Shown here: one piece after another, positions 43,397 to 52,591 of the stretch
How positions within the stretch are numbered: the first letter of the stretch is position 1
Layout of the letters: each line of letters opens with the position of its first letter
Assembly: GCF_026735165.1 (NCBI RefSeq)
Contig: NZ_JAPQES010000001.1
Location: 186,001-250,000, forward strand
Source of the DNA: Clostridium ganghwense
Lineage (GTDB): Bacteria > Bacillota > Clostridia > Clostridiales > Clostridiaceae
Direction of reading: 5' to 3'
Length of the DNA stretch: 64,000 nucleotides
Made by a program: the position numbers and the translations under genes
The notes under the pieces: generated by a model
The model's database searches: none
What the model was told of the DNA's origin: nothing
Seen by the model: the letters and a program-made list of their open reading frames with translations, nothing else

Positions 43397-44848
43397 ATGC
43401 TAAGTTTTTTACAAAACATAGTTTCTAAGGGTAATACCTTACTTTGGTCCTATGTACTCATTGCATTACTTATTTTACTTGGACTTTATTTTACTTTTAA
43501 ATCTAAATTTGTTCAATTTAGATTTTTTGGAGAAATGTTCAGATTATTGGGAGATGGGGCAAGCAATTCTGTTTCTTCCAAAAAAGAAAAGAAACATGGG
43601 GTTTCTTCTTTTCAAGCTTTCTGTATCAGTACTGCTTCAAGAGTTGGAACTGGTAACCTAGCAGGTGTGGCAATAGCTATCTCTCTTGGAGGACCTGGCG
43701 CAGTATTTTGGATGTGGTTAATTGCTTTAATTGGTGCTGCATCAAGCTTTGTTGAAAGTACTTTAGCTCAAATTTATAAGATTAAAGATAAACATGGTTA
43801 TAGAGGTGGCCCTGCATACTATATGGAAAAGGGTCTAAATAAAAAATGGATGGGGATTGTTTTCTCTATTTTAATAACTTTATCTTATGGGTTTGTATTT
43901 AATGCTGTACAAACAAATACAATCACATTTGCATTTGAACAAGCTTTCGGTATCAATAGAGTTGTAATGGGATTATGTATAACAGCATTTACAGTAGTGG
44001 TTATTTTTGGAGGAGTAAAAAGAATAGCAAAAGTTGTTGAATTAATTGTACCTATTATGGCTGTAGCTTATGTCCTAGTTGCTTTATTTGTTATAGTTAA
44101 GAATATTTCTGCTATTCCATCACTATTTTCTCTTATCATTAAGAATGCATTTGGATTAGAACAAGTTGTTGGAGGTGGAGTGGGAATAGCTCTAAAAACA
44201 ACTATTATGAATGGAATTAAAAGAGGTCTTTTCTCAAACGAAGCAGGAATGGGAAGTGCGCCTAATGCTGCTGCAACAGCTGAAGTAAGCCATCCTGTAA
44301 AACAAGGTTTCATTCAAACTCTAGGTGTATTTACTGATACTATTTTAATCTGTAGTGCTACTGCATTCATCATTTTACTTTCTGGAGCACATATTAGTAA
44401 AGGGCTAACAGGAATACAACTTACTCAATCGGCACTAAGTTCTCAAGTCGGTTCTTGGGGAAATACCTTTATAGCTTTATGTATTTTACTTTTTGCTTTT
44501 AGTTCTATAATCGGAAATTATTATTATGGAGAATCAAATATAGGATTTCTTAATGCAAATAAAACTTGGTTAATAATTTATAGAATATTAGTACTAGGAA
44601 TGGTTATGTTTGGCGCAGTTGCTAAAGTTCAAATTGTTTGGGATATGGCTGATTTATTCATGGGATTAATGGCTGTTATCAATTTAATTGCCATTGCAAT
44701 GCTATCAAAAATTGCTTTTGCAGCTCTAAAAGATTATGCTAAACAAAAGAAAGAAGGAAAAGACCCTGTATTCACTGTAAATAGCATTGAAGGTTTAGAA
44801 AATGTTGAATGTTGGGACGAGTCTGAAGAAGATCTTTTAGGTGCTTAA
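43397..44848 (+). CDS. Alanine/glycine:cation symporter (AGCS family)
   Basis: This 483-residue membrane protein has about 11 helices. The AGCS signature appears as FQAFCISTASRVGTGNLAGV near residue 75, and GLFSNEAGMGSAPNAAATA near residue 275 matches the family's sodium/substrate region. It imports alanine or glycine with sodium or protons. A AAGGAG ribosome site lies ahead of the start. It is a single-gene unit with its own promoter and terminator. Confidence 0.93.
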   Translation: MLSFLQNIVSKGNTLLWSYVLIALLILLGLYFTFKSKFVQFRFFGEMFRLLGDGASNSVSSKKEKKHGVSSFQAFCISTASRVGTGNLAGVAIAISLGGPGAVFWMWLIALIGAASSFVESTLAQIYKIKDKHGYRGGPAYYMEKGLNKKWMGIVFSILITLSYGFVFNAVQTNTITFAFEQAFGINRVVMGLCITAFTVVVIFGGVKRIAKVVELIVPIMAVAYVLVALFVIVKNISAIPSLFSLIIKNAFGLEQVVGGGVGIALKTTIMNGIKRGLFSNEAGMGSAPNAAATAEVSHPVKQGFIQTLGVFTDTILICSATAFIILLSGAHISKGLTGIQLTQSALSSQVGSWGNTFIALCILLFAFSSIIGNYYYGESNIGFLNANKTWLIIYRILVLGMVMFGAVAKVQIVWDMADLFMGLMAVINLIAIAMLSKIAFAALKDYAKQKKEGKDPVFTVNSIEGLENVECWDESEEDLLGA

Positions 44849-44914
44849 GAATACTAATTAATTTACTTAGTTTACAATATTACAAAATTACTATAAACTT
44901 TAATTTTATACATG

Positions 44915-44950
44915 TAGAAAGCCGATGAAGAAAACTTCATTGGCTTTCTA
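44915..44950 (+). terminator. Terminator of the AGCS gene
   Basis: A 16-base stem (TAGAAAGCCGATGAAG with CTTCATTGGCTTTCTA) is followed by ATTTTTTATTT. Confidence 0.8.
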
Positions 44951-45029
44951 ATTTTTTATTTCAACTTTTACTGCTTTTATACGAAAATATAATTATAACC
45001 TTAACTCATAGAGGAGTGAAATACATAAG

Positions 45030-47336
45030 ATGAAATTATATATAAAAGTTCTTAAAATAACAATATTATCTATATTACTTGGAATTTGCCTACTATATGC
45101 TTTTTCCAGAAATTTAATGATGAAAAACGCTAATAATTTAGAAACAGAAAAAGTTGTATCAGATACTATAAGAGTTTCACGCTTTATAAAAAAAGATTTA
45201 CAAACTATGGATACTCTTAATTTAGAATATTCTCAATGGGATGAAACTTATGCATTTATGGAAAATCATAATGAACAGTATTTAAATTCCAATTTTAGTG
45301 ATTTAATCAGTTTTAAAAACTTGAATATAGCATTTTTAGCATTTGTGGATTATTCTGGTAAAACTTTATTTACTAAAGATGTAACTAGTTCTTTACCACT
45401 ATCACCAGATTTAAAACAAAATATACAAAAAGATATTATTTCTAAAATAAATTCTTTTGATAATTCCAAAAGACTTTCCGGCATCTTGATAAGTAATAAT
45501 ATACCTGTTTTTATTAGCGCACAACCCATAATAAAAAATGATGGTAGTGGACTACCAAGAGGTACTTTTATTTTAGCAAAATACTTTGATGATTCTGCCC
45601 TTAAAACTCTATCTGGTGACTTGAAACTTAACATAAAGGTAAAAAAATATAATCCAACACTTTTGAAAAACTCTATTATTTATAATAATATACATGTGAA
45701 AATACAAAACAATAATACTATCTCAGGATATTTTTTAATGAATGATATATTTGCTACACCTTCTTTAATTACAGCTGTAGATATGCCTAGAGATATTTAT
45801 AAAAATGTGCAAGATAGCCTTATGTTTTTTCTCTTTATTCTATCTTTGATATGCTTTTTGTGTACTGCTCTTGTGGTAATTTCTCTAAACAAAATAATAA
45901 TTAGAAAAATATTCGCTATTAAAACTGCAGTAGACTCAATTACAAATACAGGAAACTTATCTTTGAGAATAGATGAAAAAGGCGATGATGAAATAACAGA
46001 ATTAAGTAAAAAATTAAATAAAATGTTTAACACATTACAAAAATCTGAGAAGGAATTAACACAACTTGCATATTTTGATACATTAACAACACTGCCAAAC
46101 CGTAAGAATATATTAGAAAGTATAGAACAACTAATACAAAATAATCTCTCTAAATTTGCTTTGTTTTTTATTGATTTAAATAATTTTAAAAATATTAATG
46201 ACAGTTTAGGTCATAATGCAGGAGATTTTATACTTCAAAAATCAGCCGAGAACCTCAGTACCATAATGGATAAAAACTGTTTGCTAGGACGATTAGGTGG
46301 AGATGAATTTATAATAGTTCAAAATTATATATCTTCAGTAGAAGAAACAGAAAAACTAGCTGAGGAAATCTGTAATATTTTAAGACATCCTATTAAATAT
46401 GGTGAACATGAAATTTATGTTAGTGCTAGTATTGGAATTAGTATTTATCCTGATGATGGTGAAGATTTACCTACATTAATGAAAAATTCAGATACTGCAA
46501 TGTATGCTGCTAAGAAAAATAAAGGATATAGTTATAAAACTTACTCTAAAAACATGAATTCTCAAGCATTAGATGAACTAATAATAAAAAACAACCTACA
46601 AAAAGCTTTAGAAAATAATGAATTTATTCTTCACTTTCAACCAATATATAACATAGCTAAAATGGATATAATAGGTGCTGAAGCACTGATTAGATGGAAA
46701 TTCAAAGATAAGCTTATTTATCCTAATGATTTTATCCAAAAAGCCAAAGACATAGGACAGATAGTTTATATAGATAACTGGGTTTTACGTAATGCCTGTC
46801 TGGCGTGTAAAAAATGGCACGAGAAAGGATTTAAAGATATCTATATCTCTGTAAATATTTCTTTTAATCAGCTAAAACAGCAAAACTTTTTAGATATAGT
46901 TAAGGATGCCTTAAATCAATCAAAACTAGCTCCTACTTATTTAAATTTAGAAATCACTGAAGATGAATCTATGGAAGATGTGGAATTAACTATCACTACC
47001 TTAAATCAATTAAAGGATTTAGGAATAACTATTTCTTTAGATGATTTTGGTAAAGGTTATTCTTCGCTAAGCTATGTAAATACTTTACCTATTAACACTT
47101 TGAAAATAGATAAATCGCTTATTAGATTTTTAGATAAAGATTCTAAAAATCATGAGATAATTAAAACAATAATAGTAATGGCTCATAGTTTAAATGTAAA
47201 AGTAGTTGCTGAAGGTATAGAAACTGAAGACCAACTTGATATTTTAAAAGAATTAAAATGTAACGCTATGCAAGGCTATCTAATTGGAAAGCCTGTTGAT
47301 ACTGAAGACTTCGAAAATTCTTTTTTAAAAAAGTAG
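45030..47336 (+). CDS. Membrane GGDEF-EAL protein with extracytoplasmic CHASE4-like sensor
   Basis: This 768-residue c-di-GMP enzyme has a first membrane helix at residues ~8-28, an extracytoplasmic CHASE4-like domain to ~265, a second helix ~265-288 and a HAMP linker. The GGDEF domain is intact (RLGGDEFIIV), as is the EAL domain (GAEALIRWK, NISFNQLK, LEITEDES, DDFGKGYSSLSY, VVAEGIET). Both synthesis and hydrolysis motifs are preserved, so net activity cannot be predicted. The GGAG site is 13 bases from the ATG, longer than usual, so the start could be a few codons off. It lies opposite the chemoreceptor gene across a shared terminator. Confidence 0.92.
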   Translation: MKLYIKVLKITILSILLGICLLYAFSRNLMMKNANNLETEKVVSDTIRVSRFIKKDLQTMDTLNLEYSQWDETYAFMENHNEQYLNSNFSDLISFKNLNIAFLAFVDYSGKTLFTKDVTSSLPLSPDLKQNIQKDIISKINSFDNSKRLSGILISNNIPVFISAQPIIKNDGSGLPRGTFILAKYFDDSALKTLSGDLKLNIKVKKYNPTLLKNSIIYNNIHVKIQNNNTISGYFLMNDIFATPSLITAVDMPRDIYKNVQDSLMFFLFILSLICFLCTALVVISLNKIIIRKIFAIKTAVDSITNTGNLSLRIDEKGDDEITELSKKLNKMFNTLQKSEKELTQLAYFDTLTTLPNRKNILESIEQLIQNNLSKFALFFIDLNNFKNINDSLGHNAGDFILQKSAENLSTIMDKNCLLGRLGGDEFIIVQNYISSVEETEKLAEEICNILRHPIKYGEHEIYVSASIGISIYPDDGEDLPTLMKNSDTAMYAAKKNKGYSYKTYSKNMNSQALDELIIKNNLQKALENNEFILHFQPIYNIAKMDIIGAEALIRWKFKDKLIYPNDFIQKAKDIGQIVYIDNWVLRNACLACKKWHEKGFKDIYISVNISFNQLKQQNFLDIVKDALNQSKLAPTYLNLEITEDESMEDVELTITTLNQLKDLGITISLDDFGKGYSSLSYVNTLPINTLKIDKSLIRFLDKDSKNHEIIKTIIVMAHSLNVKVVAEGIETEDQLDILKELKCNAMQGYLIGKPVDTEDFENSFLKK

Positions 47337-47350
47337 TATAATAATAACAT

Positions 47351-47392
47351 AAAGCTAATGGAGAAGATTAATTCCTCTTATCCATTAGCTTT
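47351..47392. terminator. Bidirectional terminator between GGDEF-EAL and chemoreceptor genes
   Basis: A 12-base perfect stem (AAAGCTAATGGA with TCCATTAGCTTT) lies between two convergent genes. Confidence 0.75.
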
Positions 47393-47428
47393 ATATTTTA
47401 CTGTTACTTTTATTTTTCTAATTTCTAA

Positions 47429-49441
47429 TTATTCGGTTTTAAATCTATCCGTTTGTTCTTTTAATTTTGAAGCTAAATTATCCAGTTCACTTACCCCTGC
47501 ACCTATTTCTTCAAAAGAAGCAACTTGCTCTTCTATAGCTGCATTTATTTGTTCCACTGATAACGCATTTTCCTGAGTAGTTTTAGATATTTCATTCATT
47601 GCTTTTGTCATTTCTTCTGAAATTTCAAATTGTCTTTTGGATGAATCATATATATTCTCAATTTTTTCAGTTGTTTGCTCTATAGCTTTTAATATATTAT
47701 CAAATTGAATATTTGTATCATTAGATTTTTCTACACTTATTTTTACAAGTTCTTTACTTTCCACAATTGATAAATCAGCTTTATCAGCTTTTTCCTGAAT
47801 TTCAGTTATTAATAAACTAATCTTAGACGTAGCTTCTTTACTTTCTTCTGCTAGTTTTCTTACTTCATCTGCAACAACAGCAAAGCCTTTTCCCTGTTCC
47901 CCAGCCCTAGCAGCTTCAATTGCTGCATTTAATGCTAAAAGATTAGTTTGTTCTGCAATCCCTGTTATCATTGAAACTATTTCACCTATGCGTTCTGATG
48001 AATATTTAAGTTCTTTTATAGAATCATATACATTTTGTGAAGATTTTTCTACTCTAATATTAGATTCCACAACTTCTTTTATATTTTTTGCTCCTAAAGT
48101 AGCTGATTCTAGAATATTTTTACTTGTTTGAACCGTATGCTCTGCTTCTTTAGAAATAACTTCTGAATTATTGGTTACCTCTTCAATACCAGCAGTTGTT
48201 TCTTCAACCATACTAGAATTATTTTGTAATCCACCAGATACTGTGTTTATTTCTTTAGCAATACTTTCTATACCCTCATTAGCTTGTTGCATTACTGATG
48301 ATAATTCTTGTGATGACTGCGCTAAAGTATATGCATCATCTTTTACTTGAACTATCAACTGATATATTTTTTCAATAAAAATATTAAACCACTTAGAAAG
48401 CGTTCCCGTTTCATCTTTAGAATTAACTTGTAACCTTTGCGTTAAATCTCCTTCTCCTTCAGAAATATCCTTTAACATATCATTAGTTTTATTTAATGGC
48501 TTTGTTATCAAAATTGAAATATACATTCCAAATAATAACGATGCTATAATAACAACAATTACAACTATCCCCATTTGTATCAATGACTTAGTAACTGTAT
48601 TTTTCACTAATTTTATATTATCTTTATGCATTTCTTCAATTAAAGGCTGAATATTATGCACTGCATTTCTATATTGGCCTATTAAACCAGCTGTGGCTTT
48701 TAAACCAATTTCTTTATCTATGGTAACTACTTGTTCAAACTTATTTTTATATGTATCTATTAAGGAATTTAAGTTTGATTTAGTTTCTACATTATAATTA
48801 GAATTATTTACTACAGCTTTAAAATTTGAAACTGTTCCTTCTAACTTTTCAACATACTTTATATCTTTTCTTAGAAGATAGTCTTTTTCTGATCTTCTAG
48901 CTTGTAGCATTAAAATTTCTAACTCCTGATTCTGTGGTAATTTTTCTATATTACCTTCAACTTTATGAACAGCATCTCTTAGCTCTCCAACTATTCCATA
49001 ATCTTTAAACCCTCTAATTCTTAATTTTTCAACAACTTGTAAAAAATCATTGTGGTATTGTTGTGTTAAACCTGTTAACTGTTCTAATTTTTTTAACTCT
49101 TCTGGATTGTTCTGTATTTCTTCATACTTTTTTACTAATTGAATTTTTTCAGCTAAATCTTTAAAACTTGATTCAAATTCATCAATATAACTGCTTTTTC
49201 CTGTTTTAAAAAAGTCTAAGTTAGCTTGCTCCCTTAGCAGAAAGTCTTTTTCGTTCTTTCTCATTTCCAATACAAGTTGATAAACACTATTATTATCTAA
49301 AAGTAATGGAATCTTTTTATTTATAAGATTTGTTGTAACTGAATAGGAAATTCCCCCTAAAACCAACATAAAAATTATTATACCTAAGAATCCAGAACGT
49401 ATTTTTGTTCTGATTTTTAAATCATTGAATTTCCGTTTCAT
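47429..49441 (-). CDS. Methyl-accepting chemotaxis protein with helical-bimodular-type sensor
   Basis: This 670-residue transmembrane chemoreceptor has a first helix at ~16-36 and a long all-helical extracytoplasmic domain (~40-285). That domain contains two similar [16 protein letters not shown] segments, typical of HBM sensors, which bind small organic acids in studied cases. A second helix lies at ~292-315, followed by HAMP. The signalling tip is [20 protein letters not shown], continuing [18 protein letters not shown]. It has no pentapeptide for methyltransferase docking at the C-terminus. The ligand is unknown. The downstream terminator is shared with the GGDEF-EAL gene. Confidence 0.92.
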   Translation of the reverse strand: MKRKFNDLKIRTKIRSGFLGIIIFMLVLGGISYSVTTNLINKKIPLLLDNNSVYQLVLEMRKNEKDFLLREQANLDFFKTGKSSYIDEFESSFKDLAEKIQLVKKYEEIQNNPEELKKLEQLTGLTQQYHNDFLQVVEKLRIRGFKDYGIVGELRDAVHKVEGNIEKLPQNQELEILMLQARRSEKDYLLRKDIKYVEKLEGTVSNFKAVVNNSNYNVETKSNLNSLIDTYKNKFEQVVTIDKEIGLKATAGLIGQYRNAVHNIQPLIEEMHKDNIKLVKNTVTKSLIQMGIVVIVVIIASLLFGMYISILITKPLNKTNDMLKDISEGEGDLTQRLQVNSKDETGTLSKWFNIFIEKIYQLIVQVKDDAYTLAQSSQELSSVMQQANEGIESIAKEINTVSGGLQNNSSMVEETTAGIEEVTNNSEVISKEAEHTVQTSKNILESATLGAKNIKEVVESNIRVEKSSQNVYDSIKELKYSSERIGEIVSMITGIAEQTNLLALNAAIEAARAGEQGKGFAVVADEVRKLAEESKEATSKISLLITEIQEKADKADLSIVESKELVKISVEKSNDTNIQFDNILKAIEQTTEKIENIYDSSKRQFEISEEMTKAMNEISKTTQENALSVEQINAAIEEQVASFEEIGAGVSELDNLASKLKEQTDRFKTE

Positions 49442-49617
49442 TATTCTTGCCTTCCCCCTTCCAGAACTATTAGTTCTTTTGTAATGTTAAATATATACAT
49501 ATTGCTATGATTTTTTATGTATATATTAGTTTTCGTCAAAAATTTACATTTTCTTAAGTTAAATTTGTGTTAAATCTTATGTTTAATAGAAATTAACTTT
49601 TTATTATCTTTCTAAAA

Positions 49618-49649
49618 AAGCCACCTTCCAAACTATTGAAAGGTAGCTT
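49618..49649 (-). terminator. Terminator after the oligo-1,6-glucosidase gene
   Basis: A ten-base stem (AAGCCACCTT with AAGGTAGCTT, one G-T pair) is followed on the minus strand by TTTTTTAG. Confidence 0.7.
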
Positions 49650-49703
49650 CTAAAAATATATAAAAAATATGAGGATCCATTTATTGAAAATTAAATTCAA
49701 ACT

Positions 49704-51386
49704 TTATTTTTTAAAATTATAAACCCTTGCTTCATAAGGTTTTAATGTAAATTCTTCTATATTGCAATCATCAACTTCATAATTTGAAATAACTAATTTT
49801 TTTGAATTATATGTTATATCCTCTGGCAATTTAAATTCTGATGTTTGTTCACTAAAGTTGCAAATTACTAATAACTTTTCATCTTCTAATGTTCTAGTAT
49901 AAGCATAAATTTTTTCATGATCATCTAAAATCAAATCATATCTTCCATATACAACAATATCATTGTTTTTACGTATATCAATTAATTTTTTGTAATAATG
50001 AAAAATAGAGTTCTTATCTTCCAAAGCCTTTTTACAGTTTATTTCTTTATAGTTTGAATTAACATTTATCCAAGGTTTGCCTGTAGTGAAACCAGCATTC
50101 TCACTATCATCCCACTGAACAGGAGTACGAGCATTGTCTCTTCCTCTACCATAAATCCCCTTCATTACTTCTTCATGGTCTTTTCCCTGTTCATTTACTG
50201 CTTCATTATACATATTTAATGTTTCTATATCTTTATATTCTTCTATAGAATCAAATGCTACATTTGTCATTCCTATTTCTTCTCCTTGATATATATAAGG
50301 AGTACCCTGCATCATATGAAGACATGTTGCAAGCATTTTTGCACTTTTCACTCTGTATTCTTTATCATTACCAAAACGAGAAACCACACGTGGTTGATCA
50401 TGGTTATTCCAGTATAAACTGTTCCATCCATCTCCTTCTAAACCCTTTTGCCATTTACTCATTATTGCTTTTAGTTCTGTTAATTTCCACGGCAAATCAC
50501 TCCATTTACCATTTGGACCACTTCCCAAATCCATATGCTCAAATTGGAATACCATATTAAGCTCATTTCTATTTTCACCTACGTATTTTTTAGCAATTTC
50601 AGGATTTACACCTGGAGTTTCACCTACTGTCATAATGTCATATTTACTTAACACTTCTCTATTCATTTCTTGCAGAAATTCATGTACTCTTGGTCCATTC
50701 ATACAATATTTTGCGCCATCTCCATACTTCTTTCCTTTATGAACTTCTCCATCTAAATATGCTTGATCTTTAGAGATGAAATTAATAACATCCATTCTAA
50801 ATCCATCTACACCCTTACTTAACCACCAATCCATCATATCATAAACTGCTCTACGTAATTTAGGATTTTCCCAATTTAAATCAGGCTGCTTTTTACTAAA
50901 TAGATGTAGATAATATTCATCTGTGTTTTTATCATATTTCCAAGTAGAACCACTGAAGAAAGACTCCCAGTTAGTTGGCTCTTTTCCATCTTTACCAGGT
51001 TTCCATATATAATAATCCCTATACTTATTATCTCTAGATTTCTTAGATTCAACAAACCATTTATGTTCATCTGATGAATGATTAACAACTAAGTCCATCA
51101 TAATTTTCATTCCTCTTTTATGAGCTTCACTTAGCATTTCATCAAAGTCTTCCATGCTTCCAAATTCATCCATAATATTTTGATAATCACTTATATCATA
51201 CCCATTATCATCATTTGGAGATTTGTAAACAGGTGATAACCAAATAACATCAATACCAAGCTCTTTTAAATAATCTAGCTTTTCTATAATTCCTCTTAAA
51301 TCTCCTATTCCATCACCGTTACTATCATTAAAACTCCTTGGATATATTTGATAAACAACACTTTCTTTCCACCACTTTTTATTCAT
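49704..51386 (-). CDS. malL: Oligo-1,6-glucosidase / alpha-glucosidase (GH13)
   Basis: This 560-residue GH13 enzyme hydrolyses alpha-1,6 or alpha-1,4 glucosidic bonds in isomaltose, maltose or dextrin fragments. It starts MNKKWWKESVVYQIYPRSF, typical of MalL/oligo-1,6-glucosidases. The catalytic set is visible: DGFRMDVINF (nucleophile Asp), TVGETPGV (acid/base Glu) and YWNNHDQPR. No signal peptide is present, so it acts in the cytoplasm on imported sugars. The start at 51386 has an AAGGAGTGG ribosome site. It follows the LacI regulator gene, with an operator in the short gap; no sugar transporter is adjacent. Confidence 0.93.
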   Translation of the reverse strand: MNKKWWKESVVYQIYPRSFNDSNGDGIGDLRGIIEKLDYLKELGIDVIWLSPVYKSPNDDNGYDISDYQNIMDEFGSMEDFDEMLSEAHKRGMKIMMDLVVNHSSDEHKWFVESKKSRDNKYRDYYIWKPGKDGKEPTNWESFFSGSTWKYDKNTDEYYLHLFSKKQPDLNWENPKLRRAVYDMMDWWLSKGVDGFRMDVINFISKDQAYLDGEVHKGKKYGDGAKYCMNGPRVHEFLQEMNREVLSKYDIMTVGETPGVNPEIAKKYVGENRNELNMVFQFEHMDLGSGPNGKWSDLPWKLTELKAIMSKWQKGLEGDGWNSLYWNNHDQPRVVSRFGNDKEYRVKSAKMLATCLHMMQGTPYIYQGEEIGMTNVAFDSIEEYKDIETLNMYNEAVNEQGKDHEEVMKGIYGRGRDNARTPVQWDDSENAGFTTGKPWINVNSNYKEINCKKALEDKNSIFHYYKKLIDIRKNNDIVVYGRYDLILDDHEKIYAYTRTLEDEKLLVICNFSEQTSEFKLPEDITYNSKKLVISNYEVDDCNIEEFTLKPYEARVYNFKK

Positions 51387-51404
51387 TTTTACCACTCCTT
51401 CTTA

Positions 51405-51418
51405 ACGTAACCGTTTAC
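51405..51418. promoter_or_regulatory. LacI-family operator before malL
   Basis: ACGTAACCGTTTAC is a near-palindrome with the central CG typical of LacI/GalR operators. The same 14 bases recur before the regulator gene at 52461-52474. It lies between the LacI stop and the malL ribosome site, so it can control malL separately. Confidence 0.75.
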
Positions 51419-51438
51419 ATTAAATCTTATAATTTATC

Positions 51439-52446
51439 TTATTTAACTTCTTTAACAGTACTTCTTTCTTGAATATAATGAGGCATTATAATATTTTCAG
51501 CTTTTCCTTTACTTTCTATCATATGCACTAGCTTCTCTGCTGCCTTTTCTCCCATTTCGTAGAAAGGTTGTGCAACAGTTGTCAGTGGCGGAATACTCAT
51601 CTCTGCTATCTGTGTATTATCATAACCTATGATAGATAACTCATCTGGTATTTTAATTCCTCTTTGATAGGCCATAGATAGTGCCCCTACCGCCATATCA
51701 TCACTTGCTGCAAATATTGCAGTAAATTTTTCAATGCCTTCTTCTAGTAGTTCCTCCATACACTTAATGCCACTTCTATAGCTAAAATCTCCATATTTTA
51801 TAAGGCTTTCATCTATAGATAAACCATAATCTCTTAATGCATCTATGTATCCGTCAACCCTTGATTTTCCAGCTATAAACTCATCTTTTGTTCCACTAAT
51901 CATAGCTATTTTTTTATGGCCTCTTTCTATGAGAAATTGAGTTGCATTATATGCTGCTTGTCTATCATCCACTTTAACATAAGGAAGCTGATATCTATAA
52001 GACATTGTGGACACTAGGATACATGGAACATTCATACTTGAAATTGCTTCATGATACTCATTTTTCATAGGCAAACTAACTATAATAAGGCCATCTACTC
52101 GCTTTTCAGATAAGATGTTTAAATAGTCTATTATTCTTTCTCCTAAAATTCCTGTGTTACATATAATTACGCTATAATCCTTCTTATGAGCAGTAATCTC
52201 TATTCCATTTAAAATTTTTGAAAGAAACATAGTTGATACATCAGGAACTAAAACTCCTATTGTTTGTGTACTCTTGTTTGCTAGTCCTCTAGCTATTGCA
52301 TTTGGCTTATAGCCTAGTTCTTTTATTGCTTCTAGTACCTTTTCTTTAGTTTTTTCTGAATAACCGTCTTGATTATTCAAAACTCTAGATACTGTAGCTA
52401 CTGATACATTAGCTTTTTTTGCGACATCTCTAATTGTTGGTTTCAT
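51439..52446 (-). CDS. LacI-family sugar-responsive repressor
   Basis: This 335-residue protein has the LacI helix-turn-helix at residues 3-50 (TIRDVAKKANVSVATVSRVL, then the hinge YKPNAIARGLANKST) and a periplasmic-binding-protein-like effector domain. It is probably the repressor of malL, the next gene, responding to a maltose or isomaltose-type sugar. Identical 14-base operators before its own gene and before malL suggest autoregulation and target control by one protein; CcpA-type binding is an alternative because the site is also cre-like. Confidence 0.92.
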   Translation of the reverse strand: MKPTIRDVAKKANVSVATVSRVLNNQDGYSEKTKEKVLEAIKELGYKPNAIARGLANKSTQTIGVLVPDVSTMFLSKILNGIEITAHKKDYSVIICNTGILGERIIDYLNILSEKRVDGLIIVSLPMKNEYHEAISSMNVPCILVSTMSYRYQLPYVKVDDRQAAYNATQFLIERGHKKIAMISGTKDEFIAGKSRVDGYIDALRDYGLSIDESLIKYGDFSYRSGIKCMEELLEEGIEKFTAIFAASDDMAVGALSMAYQRGIKIPDELSIIGYDNTQIAEMSIPPLTTVAQPFYEMGEKAAEKLVHMIESKGKAENIIMPHYIQERSTVKEVK

Positions 52447-52460
52447 ATTTCTCTCCCTTT

Positions 52461-52474
52461 ACGTAACCGTTTAC
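52461..52474. promoter_or_regulatory. LacI-family operator before the regulator gene
   Basis: The sequence ACGTAACCGTTTAC is identical to the site at 51405-51418. It lies 15 bases ahead of the repressor start codon. Confidence 0.75.
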
Positions 52475-52533
52475 TCAATTACAATATATCATGCATTTGG
52501 TTATTTGTCTATGTTTTCTTACAATAAAAAAAC

Positions 52534-52574
52534 GAGCCTGAAAAACTTTTTTTAATTTACTGTTCTTCTGGCTC
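52534..52574 (-). terminator. Terminator after adhE
   Basis: A nine-base stem (GAGCCTGAA with TTCTGGCTC, one mismatch) is followed on the minus strand by GTTTTTTTAT. It lies about 18 bases past the adhE stop. Confidence 0.7.
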
Positions 52575-52591
52575 ATTTTAAACTCTTTTAA

